Positions 26,981-39,878 of a stretch of DNA of 64,000 nt are shown here, piece after piece (position 1 is the stretch's first letter; every line of letters starts with the position of its first letter). Made by a program: the position numbers and the translations under genes. The stretch is from Dryomyza anilis (Eukaryota > Arthropoda > Insecta > Diptera > Dryomyzidae): positions 58,434,351 through 58,498,350 of the forward strand of contig OX638131.1 of the NCBI GenBank assembly GCA_951804985.1, in the 5' to 3' direction. The notes under the pieces are model-generated. The model made no database searches. It was not told the DNA's origin and was given only the letters and a program-made list of their open reading frames with translations.

Positions 26981-28541
26981 CAGTTGGGAAAGTTAGATCA
27001 CATTGGAAATTTTAAAGTAAGTGTAATTATGATAGTTAGGATTATCAAAATTATACTCGGTCTAAGCCGACTATAAATACCCTACACATATGTGTGGTTA
27101 CCATTCAAAGTGATATATAGATCACCAGGGTATACGAATCCTGAAAATAACTACAAACATTCAATCGCTGAAAAATTTCCATTCATTTGATACCCATACA
27201 CCCAGAAAAAATCATGGTAAATTGATAGTATTTCAATAGAAAAACAATAATTTATACCATTAAAATTGGTCAATAGGATGCGTCCCATTAGTTCAGTAAT
27301 ATTGAAACTGTTAATACAATGTGTGGTTGTACCATAAATTTTATAATGTGATATTTTAATTACAATAAGAAAGACCTATACAAATTTAATGATACGTATT
27401 ATTAATTTTATGGTATAGTCGAATTACATTTTCCTAAAAATTTATTAGAACAAAAATGTATTTTAGTTAATTTATTGTATAATTTATTTTATTTAAATGT
27501 CGAAATTGATATTCACTTTTACAACACACACATAAAAAGATACTTCTTGCTGCAAAAGGTTATAAAACATTTAACGTTTGCTTTGGTTTCCTATAATTGA
27601 TTCTGGTACTTGAGCCTATTATTTTCTATAATAAATAAAAATATAAATAAATATATAAATTATTTACATTAAATAATTTAATTTAATAATTATTTATTTA
27701 CATTAAATACATTGAGTCCTTACCAATGTCGCGTTTAATAATGTGGATTATTCCAAAAAAATACATGCGACCATTTTGAGTAAACACGCAGAATGACGTA
27801 CAAAACGAACATGTTTGTATTCGTTTTATGTTTTTTTACACCACGTTTATTATTATAGGACGAAACCATTAAAACAACAGTATTTATTCTATTTAAAATA
27901 ATAATATTGAAATATTTAAATTTATGGTACTGAATTTTTCAAATACTATTGAATTAATTAGAAAACTTTTGATTTAAAAAAAAAACTATTAATACATGAA
28001 CCATAAGATCAATGGTCGTACCATAAAGTACTTAATGGTACATTTTCTTCTGAGTGTATTTACAAATGGGTAGGTGTACCGAATTTCGATTTTTTTTTTT
28101 GTGAACCACAAGTCTTTTCGCCGGAAAACATTATTTCCATGTATTTGAGCATGATGTCAATATATATTTGCCCAAAAAAGTTTACCTAAGCACGTATACA
28201 TAAAAATTGATCTTTATATGTACATTTTATATGAGGTAATTGAACATAAGTGGTCGGATCATAGGTCACAATGTACCGATCTCGCCGGTCCATTGCGTAG
28301 GTATATTAGTAATCTCAGTTATAAGTTTCATTTATCTAGCTCTTCAATTTTAAAAGTAGTAGGGATTTCAACAGACAGACGGACAGACAAACGGACAGAC
28401 AGACGGACATCGCTAAATCGACTCAGGAGGTCATGCTGATCAAGAATATATATACTTTTCCATACCGGAGATGCTTCCTTCTGGGTGTTACAAACGGCGT
28501 ACCAAACTGAATATGCCCTTTCACTCTTAGTGTAGGGTATA
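26981..28541 (+). mobile_element. mini-me/DINE-1-like element, dispersed copy interrupted by a MITE
   Basis: Starts CAGTTGGGAAAGTTAGATC, keeps the TATACTCGG/CCGACTATA hairpin (one mismatch), the RGAC tract (28374-28408), the core and the TA tract, and ends GTGTAGGGTATA. A TA-target element sits inside at 27199-28056. Confidence 0.7.
27199..28056 (+). mobile_element. TA-target MITE, 858 bp (Tc1/mariner-like ends)
   Basis: Ends CACCCAGAAAAAATCATGG and, outward from the other side, CACTCAGAAGAAAATGTACC. TA flanks both sides, and removing the element plus one TA gives the uninterrupted mini-me sequence seen in the array units. No transposase frame. The TA target suggests Tc1/mariner mobilisation. 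Confidence 0.8.
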
Positions 28542-28815
28542 ATTAACTAAAATACATTTTTGTTTTAATATATTATTAGGAAAATGTTATTCGACTATAC
28601 CATAAAATTAATAATACGTATCATTAAATGTGTATATGTCTTTCTTATTGTAATTAAAATATCACATTATAAAATTTATGGTACAACCACACATTGTATT
28701 AACAGTTTCAATGTTACTGAACTAATGGGACGCATCCTATTGACCAATTTTAATGGTATAAATTATTGTCTTTCTATTGAAATACTATCAATTTACCATG
28801 ATTTTTTTCTGGGTG
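28542..28815 (-). mobile_element. Split TA-target element, second half (inverted)
   Basis: The inverse of 27199-27480, ending TTTTTTCTGGGTG followed by TA. Together with 25638-25800 it makes one inverted copy of the MITE family lacking its middle ~400 bp, with TA on both outer flanks. Confidence 0.65.
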
Positions 28816-28995
28816 TACGGAAGTTATTGATAAATTAAGGTCAGTTTCAATGATTTAAAAAAAAAATCTGTTTATTTAATTAGCAAATGACAAAATTATT
28901 ACCGTGCCTGATATATTATTGATATTATTAAATATTAATTTTAGCTTTTTTACAATCCCACTGCATCTGTCACACAATTTAAACAAGTTATTGGT

Positions 28996-30213
28996 ACACG
29001 CTGCAAATAAATGACTCTCCCAAACATAATTTTGCTGGCATTAACACGTATGTTTGGAATTTCATGTATACATAATATATAATTGCCTGATAAATCAATT
29101 GTAAACAGGATTGTATTGAGACTTGATATCACGGACATATTTTAATTTTGACCCTTAAAAAGGTGTATGTTGTAATAGAAACATAATAAGTTCTACATTT
29201 CAAACAAAATAAATATTTAAACCGAAACATAAATATGTTTAAAATATAACATGATTCGGAACTACCTGAATATTATTATTATTTATTCAAAATCACTAAA
29301 CATGCACAGTGGGAATTAATAATATTTGAATTCATACACACATTTTTAAATGCATATATAAATAATTGAATTAAAACTGCAAGTACAAGTCTGAGTGTAG
29401 CACATAGCGTTGGGAGGGAATTCGCAGAAGCTGTTGTAAAAAAACCATGCCGAATTCTGTTTGAACATAGGAACACTGATTTTTCAGTTGTGATTTTTTT
29501 GATGAAATAACCGTGTCGGCATTTCACAATATTTTTAGAAAAACATTTAGGGAGAATTAAATTATATACTGCACTATTAAATGATATTATTTGTACTTTT
29601 TGTACCACAATTTGTATATTTTTTAAAATTTACAAATGACATCGTATTACCGATACGAATACGTTTTCTCAACAAACATCAAAAGACACGTATGCAGAAA
29701 ATGGCGGTCACCGAGTGTCAACATCGTATACAAGAAGAATATTGCAAGAATACTTTTATTTAAAAGGACCAATACACACTTCAAACGACGACAAAAGAGA
29801 CGTAGATAGAAAATTGTGCTCAACGAGTGCCAACTTCGTATACAAGAAGAATGTTGGAAGAATACATTTATTTAAATCCAATTTCTTTTTTTGTTTGTTT
29901 TTAAACGATGGCAAAAGATGGCGTAGGTAGAAAATGCGGCGCGATGTTGCAAACTTCGACTATCGATAACTAATCGAATGAAGACGAGCGTTGCGAACAT
30001 ACGTTATAATTACATTTGAATAACATTTTCGATTTGTTTTGAAACACTGTTATAACCAAGTAAACTACCAAGAAATAGTATATTCAAATGCAATTAAAAT
30101 TTTATGTTTGTATTGGAACATATTTATGATAAGTTTGACAGATTCTGCTGGTGAAAATATAAAATGTTTACACATAGTAATAAGTTATTACCATCTGAAC
30201 AATAATTTAAATA
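28996..30213 (+). mobile_element. Element A, diverged direct copy
   Basis: Starts ACACGCTGCAAATAAATG. It follows element A in order (CTAAACATGCACAGTGGGAA, GACACGTATGCAGAAAAT, CAACGAGTGCCAACTTCGTA) but lacks ~100 bp of the GC-richer stretch present in the array. Substantial divergence shows it is an independent, older copy. No gene is seen. Confidence 0.6.
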
Positions 30214-32470
30214 CACACGGATAGAAAAGATTTGTTTGAATATGTCTGAATCTAATTAAAAACCAGTTGGGAATGTTTGATCACATGGGAAATTTTAAAT
30301 TTGGTGTTATTATGATAGTTAGGATTATCAAAATTATAGTCGGTCTAAGCCGACTATAAATACCCTACACATATGTGTGGTTACCATTCAAAGTGGTATA
30401 TAAGTCAACAGGGTATACAAATTCGGAAAATAACTACAAACTTTCAATCGCTGAAGAATTTCCATTCATTTGATAGCCATATTTACAAATGGGTAGGTGT
30501 ACCGAATTTCGATTTTTTTTGGGAACCACAAGTCGTTTCGCGGGAAAACATTATTTCCATGTATTTGAGCATGAAGTAAATATATATTTGACCAAAAAAG
30601 TTTACCTAAGCACGAATACAGTAAAACTGAACTGTAGATGTACATTTAATATGAGTTATTTGAATATAAATGGTCAGATCACAGGTCATAATAAACCGAT
30701 ATGCCTAATTTTCGCACATACAGCGTAGGTATATAAGTAATCTAAATTATTAATTTCATTTATCTAACTCTTCAATTGTTTCAGTAGTAGTGATTTCAAC
30801 AGACAGACGGACAGACAGACGGACATCGCTAAAACAACTCAGGAGGTCATGCTGATCAAGAATATATATACTTTTCCATACCGGAGATGCTTCCTTCTGG
30901 GTGCTACAAACGGCGTACCAAATTGAATATACCCTTTCACTCTTAGTGTAGGGTATAATTAATACGAAATTACCATACATGTATTAGGAATGAAGTGTAA
31001 TTAAATTATATTCGAAATTGAATTTATTTTTGTACACGTGTAAACATTATTATATTGTCCAGCAGAATCTGTCAAATTTACCATAAATATGTTACAATAC
31101 CAACATAAAATTTTAATTGCATTCGAATAAACTGTTTTTTGGCAATTTACTTAGTTAAAACTATGTATCGAAACACAGACAATGCTAATTAAATCTAAAT
31201 ACAACGTATGTTCGCAACGCTGGTCTTAATTCGATAATTTATCGACTGACGAAGTTGGCAACGTTGTGCAGCATTTTCTACCTACGCCATCTTTTGCCAT
31301 CGTTTGAACATATTGATGTTTAAAAACAAAAAAAAAAGGAATTGGATTTAAATAAATGTATTCTTCAACATTCTTCTTGTATACGAAGTTGGCACTCGTT
31401 GAGAACAATTTACTACCTACGTCTCTTTTGTTGTCGTTTGAAGTATGTATAGGGTCAGTTTAAACATACTGATGTTCGAAAAGAAACAAAATATGAATTC
31501 TTGTATATAATATTCTGCGTACGTGTCTTTTGTTGTTCGTTGAAAAAACGTGTTCGCGTCGGTAATAATTTTGTTATTTGTAAATTAAATAAATATATAA
31601 ATTGTGTTAAAAAATACTAATAGTAACAGAGTATAATATAGTGCAGTATACAATTTCTGAAACTAATGTGAAAAAACCACAAATAAAAATCAGTGTTTCG
31701 ATTTTCAAACAGAATTTGGCATGTTTTTTACAAAAGCCTCCGTGAATTCCTTGCCTACGCTATGTGCTGTACTGAGATCAACTGTAACTCTACCAAATAT
31801 AAAGCGAGCCTGGATTGCCTGGTTTAGCGTCTGCTGGTGCAATTGTGCATTCATTGATGCTGTCACTTGTACTTGCAGTTTTAAACCAATTATTTATTTA
31901 TGCATTTACAAATTTGTATATGAATTCAATTATTATAAATTCCCACTGTGCATGTTTAAAGATTTTTAATAAAAATAAATAAAAATAAAAAAAATATTTT
32001 ATTTTATTTTCAGGATTTTTCCAAAAATATTTAAATATGTTTCTATGCAAACATACTACTTTTTGTACTGAAAGAACTGATATGTTTCACTGGAAACATA
32101 TTTATATTCACGTCGTTCAAAATCATGTTTTAATTTGAACATATTTATATTTCGGTTCAAATTATTATGTTTCCATTAGGACATACACCATTTTAAGTGG
32201 CAACATTAAAATTTTTCTGTGATATTATAATGTCAGTCAGAGCTCATTACAACACTGTGCAGGTTTCAATACAACCCTGTTTACAAATGATTTATCAGTC
32301 AATTATATATTATGTTTACATAAAATTCCAAGTATAATGCCTGCAAAATTATGTTTGGGAGAACCCTTTTTTTGCAGAGTGCACTTCATTCGTAATACAT
32401 GTATGGTGATTTCGTATTATTTTTTTAATTACATTCAAACATATTCAAACAAATCTTTACTATCCGTGTA
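30214..32470 (-). mobile_element. Element A, inverted copy with long terminal inverted repeats
   Basis: The left end (30214-30263, continuing at 30958-31010) and right end (about 32380-32470) are ~100 bp inverted repeats beginning ACACGGATAG. The interior is element A in reverse, including the coding-like stretch at about 31735-31880. A mini-me copy (30264-30957) splits the left repeat. No clear target duplication was found. Confidence 0.6.
30264..30957 (+). mobile_element. mini-me/DINE-1-like element inside element A
   Basis: Starts CAGTTGGGAATGTTTGATC, has the TATAGTCGG hairpin, the RGAC tract near 30798-30822, the core and the TA tract, and ends GTAGGGTATA. It interrupts the AATTAAAA / ATTAATACG part of the left terminal repeat. 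Confidence 0.7.
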
Positions 32471-33134
32471 GGAGTAGTATATTTACTAGAGATGGGCGGC
32501 ATGTGAGTTTTGACCCTGCAGTCCAAGAATGAAGCTCTTATAAAATATAACAAGGAATAAGCTATCATCCACCTTCTATCAAAATGCGTATTTCTAGCAG
32601 CCTTAAAACAGCACACTTAGAAGCTTAGAGGCAAGCACTTTTATTACTCTCACTGATTCTGTGTGAGCATTGTTCTCGGTCGTAATTTGAAGTGCTTTGA
32701 AATAAGTACACTTGAAGCTTACAGTCAGCAGTTCGTTTTTTGTAGAATTTTATTTGATGCTGTGCTCTTTGCATATTTTTATTTTGCTTTTCGTTCTCGT
32801 GTTCACCTTCGCTAAAGTTAGTTGTCTATTGTTCATCGAAACAACATAGTCACATTTGTGGAGACTGATTTGGTAAGTTTCTTTTTTATAATTAATATTA
32901 AAATTATTGTCGCACATGCAATTATATCAATTTAAAGTCGACATTAAAATTTATTTTATTTTGAATATGCGTCAATAATTTTTTTTTTTTTAAATTCGAA
33001 TTGTACATTTTTATATTGATACATACAGTTAATTTAATTTTTTGTCTTTTCATTTTTTCCATTTTCTATTTTTACATAACAGATAATAAGGAAATAGTTG
33101 ATACAATTGGCTGCAGCTGAATGAATAAAAAAAC
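32471..33134. other. Unclassified; possible hAT 5' end
   Basis: A TAGAGATGGGCGGC motif at 32487 resembles the outer end of a hAT element, and GATTTGGTAAGTTTC at about 32868-32882 resembles a splice donor after a non-coding exon. No matching right end or 8 bp duplication was found, and no transposase frame is visible. Confidence 0.25.
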
Positions 33135-33634
33135 CAGTTGGGAAGGTTAGATCACATGGGAAATTTTAAAGTAGGTGTAATTATGATAGTTAGAATTATC
33201 AAAATTATAGTCGGTCTAAGCCGACTATAAATACCCTACACATATGTGTGGTTACCATTCAAAGTGATATATAGGTCACCAGGGTATACGAATCCTGAAA
33301 ATAACTACAAACATTCAATCGCTGAAGAATTTCCATTCATTTGATATCCATATTTACAAATGGGTAGGTGTACCGAATTTCTATTTTTTATTTTGTGAAC
33401 CACAAGTCTTTTCGCGTATACGTGCCAAAAATTGATCTTTATATGTACATTTTATATGAGGTATTTGAACATAAGTGGTCGGATCATAGGTCACAATGGA
33501 CCGATCTCGCCAATTTTTTCGCACATACAGCCAATTTTTTCGCACATCTAGCTCTTCAATTTTAAAAGTAGTAGGAATTTCAACAGACAGACAGACGGAC
33601 AGACAGACGGACATCGCTAAATCGACTCAGGAGT
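33135..33634 (+). mobile_element. mini-me/DINE-1-like element, 3'-truncated
   Basis: Has the left end, hairpin and RGAC tract but stops after ACTCAGGAG, losing the core's far half, the TA tract and the terminus. A 23 bp segment (CCAATTTTTTCGCACAT...) is tandemly duplicated near 33511-33547. Confidence 0.7.
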
Positions 33635-35059
33635 TCAAATTAAATGACGCCACATGTGCGATTGCTTAAGAAGAGACTGCGCTCGCTTTCATCCCTATTT
33701 TCTGCTGTAGCAACCACACAAGCTCTTATGTGTGGTCAATCGAATAAGAACGATCTCTCATCATCCACTCTCTCATCGTCTTCTATCGCTACTACTCTCT
33801 TCGATCATACTTCAAATGCTGAAAACAGTGAACATGTAGTACAAAAAAGAAGGGAAAGATGAGCGCATTATGAAGCTATATGGGCTTAGTTTTAAGTGCT
33901 TAAAAGCACTTTTTTACACTGGGGACTTATGCTCACTCACACTCAAGAAAGAATTTTTCTAATCATGCATACACACTCACGGCCTTTTTTTTGTTCTACT
34001 CACGAATCACGTGAGTAAATATGCCTCGATGCATATTTCTCCGATGAAGAATTCGTGCAAAATCTTGCGGTAGAATTGTCTGAGAAAGAATTGTCTTTGG
34101 GAAGAATTATTTCTGGAATAGAATTATGTAGTTCATCAAAAATATATACAAATCGCATGAAATTAAAAAAGAGATTTTTTTTATTTTATGAAATATACAC
34201 TCACACTCACTCACGAACAAATTGTACTCACGTACACTCACTCACGGTCTTTTTAGGTCTACACTCTCATAAACCATAATACTGATATTACAACAGCAAG
34301 AATTCGGGTTTCTCTTTCAGAAATATTACCTTGGATGAAATCTGTGGCAATATGAAATAAAAGCATAATTCTATTTTTTGAACTTTTTAGGAGAGCATTT
34401 TTAAACTTTACAACTTATTCCGAAAATTGTCTTTAAAAATATTTTAAAAATTATTCTTAAGAAAAACTTAATATTTTTGTTAAAAAATTTTTCGAAATTT
34501 TTGTTTTAATAAAAGTAAAGATTTAATAACAAGTAGATGTGCTTTTACGTTTTTTGCTTGTATCTCAGTAATTATTTGAAGAATCAGTATCAAAAATTGA
34601 CACAACATAAATCGGTTATCAGGATTATAATGGTATTAATAACTCAATTTGAGCATATCTCGATGTTGTTAATTCATATTATCACAGAAATGTATCTGCA
34701 ATATTTAAAATTAATTGGAAACGACAATATATCATTAAAATTTGTAAAAATAATTCTACCATACTTGGAAAAGTATATTCTGTGTATTATTAATGGCATG
34801 AAAATAATAACTCACCATATAAATATTAGAAGTAAAATCAAATTACATTATAATTGAATTGTATAATTATTTTGTTCAATATATTATATATTATAATATA
34901 TTATACGATATCTAAACAAAAATTGCTTTAATTGCGGATTTATATGAATTTACTATATTAATGTTTCTCTAGAAATATATATTTTTCATCAGATATTAAT
35001 ATATGTATGTTTGATATTTCCGCTATTTAACACACCCAACGTCAATAAATAGTTCTTTG
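33635..35059. other. Unclassified, no gene recognised
   Basis: Contains a GC-richer, serine-rich open stretch (33644-33862), two groups of CACTCAC motifs (33940-34020 and 34195-34250) and AT-rich DNA. I recognise no protein family and no element ends. Confidence 0.3.
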
Positions 35060-35411
35060 TGTTTATGCCAAACAGCAGCATGCAACTGCTGCGCTGCATG
35101 CAACCTGAGCATAAAGTCTTTTTAATTATTTTTTACGCTAGATGGCGCTGCATTATTTTGACACTTAGTCAATTTAGTTTTATGTTTGATTTCCGTTTTA
35201 TGTTACAATTAATTGTTCTCTTTCACTTTTAAACTCCAAGCGGTAAGCACGCACAATAAAGCGAACATTATAGGATAAATCCGAATTCCTTGCGTTTTAT
35301 TTTTCTATTTCCTATACGCCTACGAGCAACGATTTCTTCGAGGAAAACAAGATCCGCATCCGATCAAGCATCAGCGGAACTCCATCTCATTATCCAAGCT
35401 CAGCAGATTCA
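35060..35411 (+). repeat. 5' LTR of the BEL/Pao element
   Basis: Starts TGTTTATGCCAAACAGC and ends CAGCAGATTCA. It has an AATAAAG poly-A-like signal near 35256. Compared with the 3' LTR it carries an extra ~18 bp (CCTATACGCCTACGAGC region). Confidence 0.88.
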
Positions 35412-38400
35412 CATTGATCCTACGTCGATCCGGATATTCAGCAAAAGTGGGCGAGATTGATCACCGAGGTGCCGAGTATCAGCACAATATTTCACTGAAG
35501 AAGTCCAGAGAGTGGTTTACAGATCTCCGTCCAAGCAGTTCTCCGCTGAAAAGGTGCGTTTGCTCTTGTTTTAAATTTCTTATTTTAGTTGTGTAAAGTG
35601 GTGCGAGTAGGCAGGGCCGTCGTCGGTTTATTTTATAAATTTCATAAAAACAAATATTTCTATAAAAATACTTAAAAGTAAAAAAAAAAATTAAAAAAAT
35701 TTACAGTGTTTAATCTTATGTGTTGACGAAAATTTTTCGAAGAGTAAAGTCTTCCAATAAAAAAAGGTGCCTTTTGTGTTAAAATATAAAATCCAAAAAC
35801 TAATTAATTTACAAAATCAGAAACGCCAAAAAAAACAGAAAACATCTATACAAAGTACAATGAAAAAAAAAAATACAAAAACTGATTAATTAATAAAATC
35901 AGAAACTTAAAAAGAAAATATCGAGCAAAGTCCAAAATTTCTGATAGATTCGTGCGTTTGGTTTTGTGCGAAAATTAAAAAGTTGCAGCCGAAAGTGCAT
36001 TTTATTTTTAAGTAAAAAATCCATTAAAAAAAAGAGAAAAAAGAAATCGTGTAAAGTGCCAAATTTCTGGTAAATTAATACGTTTTTTTTTTTGCGGAAA
36101 TTGGAAAGTTGCAGCAGAAAGGAAAAGTTCATTTTATTTTTGTAAAGTTAAAAAAAAACATGCAAAGATCAAAGTGAATAAAGAATTGTTAAAAAATCTA
36201 ATAAATATATAAAAAAAAAAAATATTTAAAGTTTCCAAAGTTTAAAAAATCATATAGCCAAATGGTCTCATGTGTGCATACTTAATCCTAAACATTTAAA
36301 AAAAAAATAAAATATCCAGACGAATTCCTTTTGTGCTCTCGTTTCCATTAATTCAGATTAAAATTACCCGAAAATCTCGAAAAAAAAAAATTAAAAAGCA
36401 ATATATGTATATTATAATTTAAAAATAGAGTGACAAAAAATTACAAAATATATAAAACAAAGTTTTTTCTTAGTTCATGTGAAATTTACAAAAAAAATAA
36501 TAATAAAGTACATATATTGCTCAGTGATTTAAAATTTAAAACTAGAAAAAATTATATAAAACCTCCCAAATTTAATAAACAAAATTAAGAAATTAAACGA
36601 ATAAAAACTAAAAAATATAGGGAAAAGCAGCTACGAGGAAAGGCAGCATGATTTATAAACATTGTGGCTGAAAATAAAGGTTTGAGTTTTTCCATTTCCA
36701 ATATTATTTTTTAAAAAAATTTAATTTAAAGTTGAAATACTAATATTTTCCGTTTGGGCAAAATTGGTAGAAAATCTAAGTCTTTGTTTCAAACCGGTTT
36801 GTATGTACTAACACATAAAAGCCGCAAAATTATGTTATAGTTGCAAAATTTGAGTTCCAATTTTTGCTCCTCCGTCCGTATGCAGATTCAAGTGCGCTCA
36901 TTTAATTTATTTTACGATCATTTTTTCCTCTATCTCAATGCTGGCGCATTGAGTCGTCTTTTCCAAATTAAGCAATTCCACTCAGTATCTTTTTTGCTTG
37001 CTTGTGTTTTATCACTTGCGCACGCAATCCCTTTCATAATCTCCTTGCTGATCGCTGTGTGCGCTGTACTCACGCACTCTTTCGTATAGTGCCACACTCA
37101 ATCTCTCGCTTGATCGTTGAGTTGCTTTACGATTGCTCTCAAATATCTTTGGTTGTTCGATTGCATTATGCACTTTCTTACTCAATCAATGATACGTTAA
37201 ATCTCTTATGCTCTTTTGCTCATCGCTTGATCGTTGATCGTTTTATGCTTAATCTCTCCGTTTCTCGCACACTGCACATTGTTGCACTCATCAATAATTT
37301 CAAGCGTTTATATTTTTTCGAAAGAATATTTCTACTCAGTTTTCTATGACAGAGAGAGAGTACACACTTGTCCATTCTTTTGAAAAAAAACATTTGCAGT
37401 TTAGCAAAATCAATTCCAGATTTCATGCTCTATTTTTTTATCCACATTAATTTCCGCTCTTTCGTTTTCCAATATTGTTAGCAACATTTTCGGGAATTTG
37501 CTAATGAGTATATGTTTGAGGTCAATAACATCTGTTTTTACTGCCAGCGAGATTTGCGTTAAGTTGCCTATTTACGTGATTCCTTTTAACCATATGATCC
37601 ATATATGTATATATCTCTGGTTTATCGCATATATTAATTAAATTTCAATTTTATTTGAATATTGAGAAAAATAACCTGATTTAAATAATAAATCTGGTAA
37701 TTTTTTAAAGAAGTTTAATATTTCATTTTCAACTTTTTTTTTCCTGAAAATATTAATAGATTCCAAAAATTACAAGCATTTACTTTTTGAATAATTTAAA
37801 AATTTTCTGAATTACAAAAATTATAATATTATCGCGTTTTCATAAACTCTACAAATTTACTGTACAAGTTTTTGAATAGTTCTTTCTTTCTTATTTCAAT
37901 AACTGAAATAATTTACTCTGAAAAATTTATAAAAGGTTGAAACAGTTGAACAAATTCTTTGATAAACGCTAAACTTTAAATAAATAATTTTTTTTTCTTC
38001 ATTTTATAATTATATAATTTTTCTGTTGTTTCAAACTTTACTTCAGCATTTTTTAAAATAACTATTGAAAAATTAATTTGATTTTTTAATTTTAATAAAC
38101 ATTCCAACAAATTAATATTTAATAATTTTTACAGTTTATAACTTTTTAAATATTTTTTTATTTCAAAATGCTTATCCAATAATTTTTCTAAATTAAAAAA
38201 AAAAAACCTATTAAACAAAATCTCCCTCTACAAATATTTTTTTAAAATAATTTTCAAAAAAAAATGTTTATTGATTCCAATAATTAGGTTATTATTCAAC
38301 AAAATAATAAAACATTTGTTTGAAAATAATTGCTACTAAATTTAATTAAACTATATTATTATATTACAAACTATATTATTATAAAAAAAAAAATTAGTAA

Positions 38401-38538
38401 ACAGTAAGTAATCATATTTTCCGAATTTTTTATATTTATTTTTTTTGAATTTCCTCCATTGCTGTTTTCTGGTTCGACATTTTTATTATTCCAAATTTGA
38501 ATTTCATTACAATTTAAAAAAATTAAATCGCATTTACA
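35412..38538 (+). other. Long AT-rich leader of the BEL/Pao element
   Basis: 3.1 kb between LTR and gag, with no reading frame of note. The first ~150 bp are GC-richer and end CTGAAAAGGTGCGT, a possible splice donor, so a spliced leader is conceivable. The rest is strongly A/T-rich with long A runs. A second, older insertion inside cannot be excluded. Confidence 0.5.
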
Positions 38539-39690
38539 ATGTCGGTGCTCGATGTATTCATTCGGTTAACTGATCGCCTGATCGAGTTTGAAGCGGACTT
38601 TGCCACTGGGCCTGCTGCTGTTTACTCAACACATGCTTTGGATGCGCATAAGGAAGAGTTGAAATCCATCTGGTCGCGGGTTAAGGATGTATACGAAGAA
38701 TGCTTGAAGGACCTTACGAAGGACGGTGCCAATGAGGACATTACCATGCGGTAAAGGGGAAATACAAAACAACTTATGCGACATTCGTACGCTGTGTGGC
38801 AAGGATAGGAGAATACGATGAAGACCTTGCTGCTTCTGCCGCTGCTTTATCTGCGCCTGTTCCACTTCCTACTGTTATTAGTGAGATTCTTCCTCCTAGT
38901 AGTAACTTCCGGTTACTGAAACTTTTAGCGGGGATTATTTATCATGGCCATCCTTCCGTGATTTATTCACGGCCGTTTACATAAATAATTCTCGACTAAG
39001 TTTCGTAGCAAAGCTCTATTACTTAAACCAGAAAACACGTGGAGGCGCGTGATATCGTTAAAAAATGTCCACTTACAAATTATGGTTTTGTAATCGCGTG
39101 GAAGAATTTACAGGATCGCTTTGAAAATAAGTGTATTCTGGTAAATTCACAACTTCGAATTCTATTTAATTTAGCTATTGTTCCATCGGAGTCAGGTAAT
39201 GCGATCAAAAAACTCCAGAGTGAGATCAATAGCTGCATTTCCGCGCTTCAATTATACGATATAGACTCGCTCTCTGGGAGCAATCCATCCAAGCTAAGAC
39301 GGAGATTCCTAGCTGGAAAAACTTAGATCAATTTCTAACCGCGCGATATCAGACACTAGAAACAGTATCTGATATAAAAAATTCAAATTTCGGCTCATTT
39401 CCAACATCCAGAGTTCCATTTCAAAAGAAACCATTCACTCCTTTTGTTCCGCGTAAAGTAAACACATTTCATACAAATATTACAACTCCAGCTTGCAAAT
39501 TGTGCCCTAAGGAGCAGCATACTATTCGCCAATGCCCTCGATTCCTTAACATGACTCCAGAAGATCGGGATGCACATGTTAGGAAATATGGGCTTTGTCT
39601 AAATTGTTTTGCACGCGCCCATTCTGTGAAAGAGTGCAAAAGCAAATTTAACTGCTTTATTGCAATAAAAGACATAATACGCTTTTGCAT
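38539..39690 (+). pseudogene. BEL/Pao gag, frameshifted
   Basis: Begins MSVLDVFIRLTDRLIEFEAD at 38539. The first frame stops at 38754, and the protein continues in other frames over 38760-39326 (LSFVAKLYYLNQKTRGEA, then ENKCILVNSQLRILFNLA) and 39330-39690. Capsid-like sequence is followed by zinc-knuckle residues CKLCPKEQHTIRQC and CLNCFARAHSVKEC. At least three frameshifts make it non-functional. The start fits because it opens the Gag-like sequence directly after the AT-rich leader. Confidence 0.8.
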
Positions 39691-39878
39691 TTTGAAAATT
39701 TCGAGACCCGTTCCAAATCGGACATTCCATCAAATTCCATTTCTATTCCTGATGATAACCAACCGAGCACCAGTAAAAATTGTCCAATTACACATTCTCA
39801 CGCAACTCAATTACAGTCTACTTCTATTCCCAATCCTATCGATAATTTCCATTCCAGTTTCGCATCAAGCTCTAGTGT

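Noticed and set aside
34537..34857. 106-codon plus-strand frame
   Set aside because: Very AT-rich with isoleucine/lysine/tyrosine-heavy composition; no motif and no splice context.
36841..37349. Plus-strand frames in the BEL/Pao leader
   Set aside because: Low-complexity, leucine/serine-rich, no retroelement motif; likely chance.
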